DNA of 62,072 nt from a virus: IMG/VR virus record IMGVR_UViG_3300042568_001301, positions 1-62,072 of that record; one strand, given 5' to 3'. Positions 57,363-62,072 of the stretch are shown in pieces (position 1 is the first letter of the stretch; every line of letters starts with the position of its first letter). A program made the translations under genes and the position numbers. The notes under the pieces are model-generated. The model did no database searches. It saw only the letters and a list, made by a program, of their open reading frames with translations, and was not told where the DNA came from.

Positions 57363-57408
57363 GGCGCTCTCCGGAGCCAGATAAAACCTGGCTCAGCGCC
57401 GATTTTTT
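57363..57408 (+). terminator. Candidate bidirectional hairpin near RHH 3' end
   Basis: GGCGCT (57363-57368) and GAGCCAG (57374-57380) pair with CTGGCTC (57388-57394) and AGCGCC (57395-57400), followed by GATTTTTTAA on the plus strand. It overlaps the 3' end of the minus-strand gene at 57393. It would stop plus-strand readthrough from the lysis genes. Stem is interrupted, so moderate confidence. Confidence 0.45.
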
Positions 57409-57596
57409 AATTCATCTTGCACGATGCCGCGGACGATTTCTGCCGTAATCAAATGGCTCTCGGCATTCCGGATTAAGTCTTCGACGAGTTGGCTGACACT
57501 GAGGCCGCGGGCTTCCGCAATTTCGGCAGCGCGGCGCTTTAGAACGGGGGTGATTCTTAAAGTGATTTTTGGGTCTTCGAAATTGATCTTTCGCAT
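57393..57596 (-). CDS. Ribbon-helix-helix regulator 2
   Basis: 67 residues from MRKINFEDPKI: ribbon (ITLRITP), helix (VLKRRAAEIAEARGLS) and helix (VSQLVEDLIRNAE), then a short tail. About two-thirds identical in the RHH core to the gene at 57013, so a tandem duplication. A longer in-frame start (57641) would add a hydrophobic stretch unlike the paralogue and is not preferred. Operator-like repeats lie just upstream. Confidence 0.85.
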   Translation of the reverse strand: MRKINFEDPKITLRITPVLKRRAAEIAEARGLSVSQLVEDLIRNAESHLITAEIVRGIVQDELKNRR

Positions 57597-57710
57597 GAGT
57601 AAAAATAAACCAAAAAACAATCTGCGGATCAGTTGAGCCACTCGGAATCGCTCATGAATTCAGGCGGAGCGGGTTTCTGGCGGTCTGCAATTATTTTTTT
57701 CATGTTTTAA

Positions 57711-57835
57711 TTTTAGACGGCAAAAAGCCGCTCTGCAAGTGCCGTGTTTTATACGGCAAAAAGACGACTTTCGTAAAAAAAGATTGCCGCCGAAAAGGTC
57801 CGCGATAAAAATCCAAATCGTCATCTATACGGCAA
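57711..57835. promoter_or_regulatory. ACGGCAA operator-like repeats between RHH genes
   Basis: TTTTA-G/T-ACGGCAAAAAG occurs at 57711-57727 and 57747-57763 (36 bp apart); ACGGCAA occurs again at 57829-57835, touching the ATG at 57837; an inverted TTGCCG is at 57784-57789. The cluster lies in the divergent gap between minus-strand and plus-strand RHH genes, so it is the likely operator for one or more of them. Confidence 0.65.
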
Positions 57836-57836
57836 T

Positions 57837-58064
57837 ATGACCACTAAAAAGAATAAGGACATCACCCCGGCAAAGCGCAAGTCAGTCAAAGCGCGCGCTG
57901 CGCAGGCTAAGAAGACAGGGCGCCCCGTGCGGACGGACAATCCCCAAAAAATCACACTCCACCTCGCGCTGGAAATAAAGAGGAAGGCCTACGATATCGC
58001 CACAGAGCGCAGGTGTAGTATTAGTCGTCTGGTGGAGGATCTGCTGCAAGGCTGCAAGGCTTAA
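57837..58064 (+). CDS. Ribbon-helix-helix regulator 3
   Basis: 75 residues. Basic N-terminal arm (KKNKDITPAKRKSVKARAAQ), then ribbon-helix-helix core (NPQKITLHLALEIKRKAYDIATERRCSISRLVEDLLQ). Divergent from regulators 1 and 2. A perfect ACGGCAA lies immediately before its start codon, so self-repression is plausible. It is followed 1 nt later by the excisionase-like gene. Confidence 0.82.
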   Translation: MTTKKNKDITPAKRKSVKARAAQAKKTGRPVRTDNPQKITLHLALEIKRKAYDIATERRCSISRLVEDLLQGCKA

Positions 58065-58065
58065 T

Positions 58066-58389
58066 ATGAGTGCTGCAAAGACTGCAACAGAGAAATGGGA
58101 GGGGAACCTTCCTCTCAACCTTAAGGAGCTTGCCGCTTCGCAGTGCGTTTCTTACAAGACGGCTGTTCGGTGGGCTTCGGACGCTTCTTTCCCGCGTGTC
58201 GGGAGGCTCGTGAGGCCGAGGGACTTTTTGCGCTGGTGGAAGGATAGAGCGTCACATCCTTCCATGGCATCACATCCTCAACAGAAAGCCGGTTGTAAAC
58301 CTCGTGAACAATCTCAGAGGAGTGATTCACTAACCTCATTGCCGCCGAAAGCGGCACGCCTGCGCGATGCAATCGCGTCACATAACTGA
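58066..58389 (+). CDS. Excisionase-like HTH protein
   Basis: 107 residues. The N-terminal winged-HTH of the excisionase/AlpA type is recognisable (LPLNLKELAASQCVSYKTAVRWASDASFPRVGRLVRPRDFLRWW); such proteins bend DNA at attachment sites and direct excision. The tail is low-complexity. It overlaps the 3' 270 bp of the integrase gene on the opposite strand. The HTH pattern and coupling to RHH regulator 3 favour it being real, though antisense overlap lowers confidence. Confidence 0.68.
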   Translation: MSAAKTATEKWEGNLPLNLKELAASQCVSYKTAVRWASDASFPRVGRLVRPRDFLRWWKDRASHPSMASHPQQKAGCKPREQSQRSDSLTSLPPKAARLRDAIASHN

Positions 58390-59254
58390 CGCGCAAATGA
58401 TGAAAAGTGACCCCATGAACATGGCATCTTTTAAAAAAGCGGGAAAAGGAGCGGCTCGCGTGAGCTGGCAGCTCATGGCTGATTTTTCGCCCCGCCAGCG
58501 GCTTGAGGACAGGCACAAGCTCTCGCGGAAGAGGTCGAGTGAAGGCTCGCTTTCTTCCACCCTTGGGCTCGGGGAAGGTGATCGTGCCTCGCTCAAAGTC
58601 CACCAGCTTCATAACAAGCACGGACTCTCTCAAGCGGCATCCTGTGTGTTGAGCGATCAAAAACGAGAGGCGCATCCACTCAGGCTCGAGCGGCAAGGCT
58701 TCAAGGCATCTCGCGATTTCCTCGTCCAATATCTCGCGCTTTTCTGCGGGGGGGGTTTTAGCGATGCCGAGGTTTCTAATCGGGTTGGCTTTTGCCATGC
58801 CTCGCTGAACAGCGGCTCCCATGACTTGCCCCAGAAGCTTGGCGTCTTGAAGGGCGGTGTTGCGCCCGCAAACGCGGTGCTTGGACTTTCGGCCCTCGCG
58901 CCATTGAACGAATTCGCTGCCATGGCGGAATTCAACCATCGAGGGATTGACCAGGCCCTTGAGAGTCAGCCAATGCTCAATGTGCTTCCAGCGATTACGG
59001 TTTCGGATTGTGCTTCGACTGTTCGCCCAGCGGGTGTCAATCCATCCATCCACCCAGCCCCACCCTCCCTCAAAGGCTGTCTCCGATTTTCCGGTTTCCG
59101 CAAGGCACGCTTCCGCGCACAGAACTTTCGCCTGCGCCGTCTCGATTTCGCTCTCGCAACGCAAGCCGGTCGAATTGGCAATCCAAGTTCCGTCCGGCCC
59201 TTTCCTTTTCAAGAACCAGAACGGGCTATTAGGTCGTGTGTAAAGAGAGGCCAT
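58121..59254 (-). CDS. int: Tyrosine recombinase (integrase)
   Basis: 377 residues on the minus strand, starting MASLYTRPNSPFW (an earlier in-frame ATG exists). Catalytic residues are visible: R207 in TGCRLRES, K235 in the GGRKRAF hairpin, H285/R288 in HHLRVS, H311 in VNHSS, and nucleophile Y320 in HEVYNRL. The N-terminal SAM-like core-binding domain occupies about 60-160. About 55 residues after Y320 are Lys/Arg/Ser-rich and overlap the excisionase-like gene. The attP, with arm repeats, lies just upstream. It catalyses integration at a tRNA 3' end. Confidence 0.93.
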   Translation of the reverse strand: MASLYTRPNSPFWFLKRKGPDGTWIANSTGLRCESEIETAQAKVLCAEACLAETGKSETAFEGGWGWVDGWIDTRWANSRSTIRNRNRWKHIEHWLTLKGLVNPSMVEFRHGSEFVQWREGRKSKHRVCGRNTALQDAKLLGQVMGAAVQRGMAKANPIRNLGIAKTPPAEKREILDEEIARCLEALPLEPEWMRLSFLIAQHTGCRLRESVLVMKLVDFERGTITFPEPKGGRKRAFTRPLPRELVPVLKPLAGRKISHELPAHASRSFSRFFKRCHVHGVTFHHLRVSYVTRLHRAGVPLSAAMRLVNHSSEIVHEVYNRLSVEDVMPWKDVTLYPSTSAKSPSASRASRHAGKKRPKPTEQPSCKKRTAKRQAP

Positions 59255-59262
59255 ATCAGCCA

Positions 59263-59439
59263 GTGTAACACTGTAACAAATCGATGCAATTAACAATGTC
59301 CCTCAATAGGCAAAATCGAGCAATAATGACCCTCTGCGAGCATGTATTGCTCATTATAAAGAACCGCGGGTTCAAATCCCGCCCCTTCCGCTCCTTTAAA
59401 AGCAACGACTTACGAAGGAAGTGTAACACGAGTGTAACA
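59263..59439. other. attP: arm-type repeats flanking a tRNA 3'-end core
   Basis: TGTAACA-type repeats lie in pairs on both sides: GTGTAACA at 59263-59270 with TGTAACA at 59272-59278, and GTGTAACA at 59421-59428 and 59432-59439. Between them is a tRNA 3' end: T stem GCGGG (59366-59370), loop TTCAAAT, stem CCCGC, acceptor strand CCCTTCC and discriminator G (59383-59390). The G discriminator and AACCGCGGG context suit tRNA-Ser. Two complete arms indicate attP, not attL or attR. Confidence 0.8.
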
Positions 59440-59458
59440 ATTGGGAGGGTTTCCCAAT
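59440..59458 (+). promoter_or_regulatory. Hairpin covering RBS and start codon of the 59457 gene
   Basis: ATTGGGA (59440-59446), loop GGGTT, TCCCAAT (59452-59458): a perfect 7-bp stem whose arms hold the GGGAGG Shine-Dalgarno and the first two bases of ATG 59457. It could hide the start until melted. It directly abuts the right arm of attP. Confidence 0.6.
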
Positions 59459-60179
59459 GAGCGATCAGTCGGAATACTTCGCTCATGTCAGGCGGCAGGA
59501 GCTAGAATACTTGCTGGCTTATGAGGAGTGGGAGCGGTCGCTCTCGTCTTCGGATCGGGCTCTCGTAGGGAAAATGGCGGCTCCGGATTTGGAAGATTTC
59601 CATGCTCGTTCGAGCAAGCGGGAATCGCTGGGGGTCGTAGGGGACGCGGCTGAGAGGTCGCTGGCGAGCTACACGCCGGACTTGGCTTCGGACATTGATG
59701 ACGAGACTTCGATTCTGGCGGAGCGGGCTGGGCTCAAGGCCTGGCAGGCGCGCGAGATTTATCGCTACATCGAGGAGCGTGTGGAGCGGCGCGTCACAGA
59801 AGCGAAGTGCAATGTGATCGTGCGGGTCTGTGGGGTTTTCCTCAAGGCGGGGTCGAATGTGAAGCTGCTTGTCGCGGGGCTCGCGTATGCGGCGGATCTG
59901 GCTGTGACGAACCAACTCGGGACGATGCAAGATTGGGCGGTTCGAAATGGGTTGAGCCGCGCGGCGGTCTCGAAGGTTGCAAAATTTTGGCAGCGGGAGT
60001 TGGGGCTGCCAGCGAGTTCCCACATGCGTGGGGAAGAGAAGTGTCAAGCCTACAGCGAGGCTCAGACACAAAAACACTGGAGAAAACAAAAGGTGGGTGG
60101 GCTGTCTCGAATCTGGGACGGGCTGCTCTCCAAAAAACGAAAACAAAATCGTCGCGCTGAAGGCGAGGAACAAAAATAA
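59457..60179 (+). CDS. HTH-containing hypothetical protein
   Basis: 240 residues, helical. Acidic N-terminal half (HVRRQELEYLLAYEEWERSL) and a helix-turn-helix-like segment at about 160-185 (GTMQDWAVRNGLSRAAVSKVAKFW), then a basic tail (KKRKQNRRAEGEEQK). The pattern resembles small terminase or regulatory proteins, but no motif settles it. Ribosome-binding hairpin at its start. Confidence 0.65.
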   Translation: MSDQSEYFAHVRRQELEYLLAYEEWERSLSSSDRALVGKMAAPDLEDFHARSSKRESLGVVGDAAERSLASYTPDLASDIDDETSILAERAGLKAWQAREIYRYIEERVERRVTEAKCNVIVRVCGVFLKAGSNVKLLVAGLAYAADLAVTNQLGTMQDWAVRNGLSRAAVSKVAKFWQRELGLPASSHMRGEEKCQAYSEAQTQKHWRKQKVGGLSRIWDGLLSKKRKQNRRAEGEEQK

Positions 60180-60180
60180 A

Positions 60181-60384
60181 ATGAATACAGGAACTGGTGG
60201 ATGGAAGGCTTTCGCCGTGGTGGCGGGGGTATTGGCAGCGCTCAAGATTTTGGGCGTGATTTCGTGGAGTTGGCTGTGGGTCTTGTGCCCGCTGTGGATT
60301 CCGGTCGCATTGCTTGTGGCTTTGATGCTGGGTGCATTGGTCTATGTGCTCGCCTTGGGAGTTGGGAAGGGGGCAAAGGAATGA
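60181..60384 (+). CDS. Small two-span membrane protein
   Basis: 67 residues, with two hydrophobic helices (AFAVVAGVLAALKILGVISWS, about 10-30; LWVLCPLWIPVALLVALMLGALVYVLAL, about 32-60). Not recognised. Start at 60181, 1 nt after the previous stop; ATGA with the next gene. Confidence 0.62.
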   Translation: MNTGTGGWKAFAVVAGVLAALKILGVISWSWLWVLCPLWIPVALLVALMLGALVYVLALGVGKGAKE

Positions 60385-61070
60385 GCGCGAAGGATGCATT
60401 GGAATTGTGGGAATTCACGCTGAGCGTGGATTCGCAGGGGGACGGAGACGGCTTGGATCGCGCGAGGGCGCGGTGGACGCCGACTGGCTTGGACATTCCA
60501 GAGACGACGACTCTGGAGAATGTCAAGGAGATTTTGCGGGCCTTTAAGGCCTTTGAAACAACGGGCACTTTGGCTCTCGCGGACTTGCTGACTTTTGTGA
60601 GTTCTCGGGGATGGGAGAGCGAAGTTGAACAATACTTGGCTCAGCTCGAATTCGATTTGCACTCGGTTCGCAAGGCTCAAGTGGTCGGAGATATTCCTCG
60701 GGCTTTGCGGCATCCGAAACTGACGGCAGAGCATTATTGGGTGGTCTCGAAGCTGGATCGCGAGGGGCAGACGAAGTGGCTTGGCTTGGCGGTGAAGCAT
60801 GGGTTGTCGGGCTTCGAGTTAAAGCGTTCGATCGAGGCTGGGAAGCCGCTGCACAAGGAACAGATCGAAATGCTCTCGGGTGCTGGTTCGGGAATTCTGA
60901 CCTACCAAGGCATCTTGACGGACTGGCAGCGTTGGGAGGCGAAGATTGGCGGGGATGATGGAATCCTCGCGTGGCCTGCTCACTTGCAGGATCGCTGGCT
61001 GGAAGACACGCGCCCGATCGCGGAGCTGCGGGAGCGGGTGGTGGCGCGGCGTGAAGGAGGTGCGAAATGA
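60381..61070 (+). CDS. Hypothetical protein with helical DNA-binding-like region
   Basis: 229 residues. The N-terminal part is acidic (LELWEFTLSVDSQGDGDG). The centre reads TAEHYWVVSKLDREGQTKWLGLAVKHGLSGFELKRSI, resembling the WxHYxxVAxL...W...LR repeats of some DNA-associated proteins. ATGA-coupled with the genes on both sides. No firm family. Confidence 0.6.
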   Translation: MSAKDALELWEFTLSVDSQGDGDGLDRARARWTPTGLDIPETTTLENVKEILRAFKAFETTGTLALADLLTFVSSRGWESEVEQYLAQLEFDLHSVRKAQVVGDIPRALRHPKLTAEHYWVVSKLDREGQTKWLGLAVKHGLSGFELKRSIEAGKPLHKEQIEMLSGAGSGILTYQGILTDWQRWEAKIGGDDGILAWPAHLQDRWLEDTRPIAELRERVVARREGGAK

Positions 61071-61621
61071 TTTCCAGTTTCGCGAACGATAGCGGCTACC
61101 CGTGGCCAGGATGCTCGATTGGCTCAGAGGATTTTGATAAGCTGGATGCGGCTCTCGATTTTGAGAGCACGGGTCGCCGGGCGACGGCGCAAAAGGCTCT
61201 GCACTTGATGGTGCGGGGGTCGCATGTCTCGGGCTTCGTTTTGAGGCCCGATGATGGGCTCTCGGATGTGGCGATCGTGTGCAATGGCGCGGTGCGCTGG
61301 CTGACGCCTGCGGAGTTCCAATGGCTGATGCATGAGAGCCGCTCGCCGATCACGATGGATGGGGATGCCTTGGCTTGGAAGCGAATGGCTGAATTCGATC
61401 GAATGATGGCATCTCCAGCGAATCTTCCTCCGGATTCGTCTGAGCGGGATGCGGAGTTTGAAAAGCTGCGCGCCGAAAATGCGAAGTTGCGCGAGGCGGC
61501 TCAAGAAGTGGTCTGGAGCTGGCACGAGGCTACGGGGCACGAGGACTTGCCGCAGTGCCTGATGGTGAGTCGTGCGGCTGTCGAGGGGTCGATTGCTGGA
61601 CTCGAGGAGGCATTGACATGA
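61067..61621 (+). CDS. Hypothetical protein with coiled-coil end
   Basis: 184 residues: mixed alpha/beta N-terminus (SFANDSGYPWPGCSIGSED), a beta segment (VSGFVLRPDDGLSDVAIVCNGAVRWL), then a coiled-coil-like FEKLRAENAKLREAAQEV and an acidic end. Not recognised. Overlaps both neighbours by ATGA-type junctions. Confidence 0.58.
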   Translation: MISSFANDSGYPWPGCSIGSEDFDKLDAALDFESTGRRATAQKALHLMVRGSHVSGFVLRPDDGLSDVAIVCNGAVRWLTPAEFQWLMHESRSPITMDGDALAWKRMAEFDRMMASPANLPPDSSERDAEFEKLRAENAKLREAAQEVVWSWHEATGHEDLPQCLMVSRAAVEGSIAGLEEALT

Positions 61622-61764
61622 GTGCGACGGAGAGAACCTACCAAACTTGTCTGCCCCCGGAGGCATATCTGCGCATCGCCAAGGCCTGCGCTTCGAAGGG
61701 ACCAAGATTGAGATCTTCGGTCTACCCCCAAGCGAGTCAGAAAGTGAAGAAGCCCGCAAAATGA
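61618..61764 (+). CDS. Small basic protein
   Basis: 48 residues, basic at the C-terminus (QKVKKPAK). Not recognised. Kept because it is bounded by ATGA-type overlaps with genes on both sides. Confidence 0.5.
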   Translation: MSATERTYQTCLPPEAYLRIAKACASKGPRLRSSVYPQASQKVKKPAK

Positions 61765-62072
61765 AGAGATCAGACTTAATTAAAAATCTCCGCGCCTACA
61801 ATAAATGGAGGCGCGGAGATGAGACGGCGGCGATGCCAGAGCCTGCGGATATCGGGCGATGGATTGACCAGGCGTGTGATGAGTTGCGTTTTTTGGATGC
61901 GGTTCTTGATGGTGGCGTGGCTCGTGAAGCTGGGAGGTGCGTGCCTGCGGAGCAACTGGAGCGCGAGCGGGATGAGGCAGTTCAACGCAGAGCGGAAACT
62001 ATTTTGCAGTGCGAACTACTAGAGAAGGAACGAGGCGAGGCGCAAGCAACGCTCTCCTCGATACACCGATGG
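61761..62072 (+). CDS. Partial gene, coiled-coil protein running off the window
   Basis: 104 codons are open to the last base: MKRSDLIKNLRAYNKWRRGD, then PEPADIGRWIDQACDELRFLDAVLDGG and a charged coiled coil (AEQLERERDEAVQRRAE). It starts in the stop of the previous gene (ATGA). The 3' end is missing. No family recognised. Confidence 0.6.
   Translation, partial: MKRSDLIKNLRAYNKWRRGDETAAMPEPADIGRWIDQACDELRFLDAVLDGGVAREAGRCVPAEQLERERDEAVQRRAETILQCELLEKERGEAQATLSSIHRW

Noticed and set aside
59345-59390. A complete tRNA gene next to the integrase
   Set aside because: Only the T arm and acceptor 3' strand are present; no matching 5' half, so it is an attachment-site core and not a functional tRNA.

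Overview
The window reads as 62 kb of a temperate, long-tailed (siphovirus-type) phage genome. It holds a portal, a prohead protease/scaffold, a decoration protein, a major capsid protein, tail-tube proteins, a tape-measure protein, a long tail-fibre region, a lysis cassette, ribbon-helix-helix regulators, a putative excisionase and a tyrosine integrase. An intact-looking attP carries arm-type repeats on both sides of a tRNA 3'-end core, and phage-like genes lie on both sides of it, so this looks like a free (excised or virion) genome rather than an integrated prophage. No terminase, DNA polymerase or CI-type repressor is seen and the last gene runs off the right end, so the genome continues outside the window. 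The host is tentatively a Verrucomicrobiota-like bacterium: many PIG-type immunoglobulin-like domains, a CACGGAG-type dispersed repeat at the portal 3' end, and starts that mostly lack a consistent Shine-Dalgarno. This assignment is inference.

Layout. 1-785: two 48-bp tandem repeats, an AT-rich palindrome and two small genes. 786-2847: a DnaQ-like exonuclease, an RNA ligase and small zinc-ribbon proteins, coupled by ATGA/GTGA overlaps. 2866-17867: head module. Between the portal and the protease lie about 9 kb of unusual proteins sharing an LRELAARSER-type motif and glycine-rich hydrophobic segments; one embeds an HEAGH metallopeptidase-like domain, and a metallophosphoesterase follows. 17870-19960: terminator, a phage tRNA (CAT), then three more proteins with the same motif. 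20146-27728: SSB, head-tail joining and tail-tube genes, tail chaperone-like genes, tape measure. 27731-55246: tail tip and fibres, rich in duplicated genes and eukaryote-like modules (beta-propeller, RCC1, PIG, TSP1-like, cupredoxin-like, BspA-type LRR). A zinc-knuckle/glycosyltransferase cassette that includes a glycosyltransferase-sulfotransferase fusion interrupts this region. 55275-57012: membrane proteins and a GH108-like endolysin. 57013-59456: RHH regulators, excisionase, integrase, attP. 59457-62072: early-type genes, one with an HTH.

Two patterns stand out. (1) The hexamer GTTGAC lies 15-18 nt upstream of an ATG at 20 places, 18 of them real or strongly predicted starts. These include two nested in-frame starts, one exactly where a separate scaffold protein would begin inside the protease gene. 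(2) A family of at least seven proteins shares a short (K)LxLRELAxRSExxxEFA motif, often N-terminal or repeated internally and followed by Gly/Ala-rich hydrophobic segments. I propose these are capsid-internal, ejected proteins whose motif serves as a capsid-targeting or protease-processing signal. This is an inference by analogy with T4 internal proteins.
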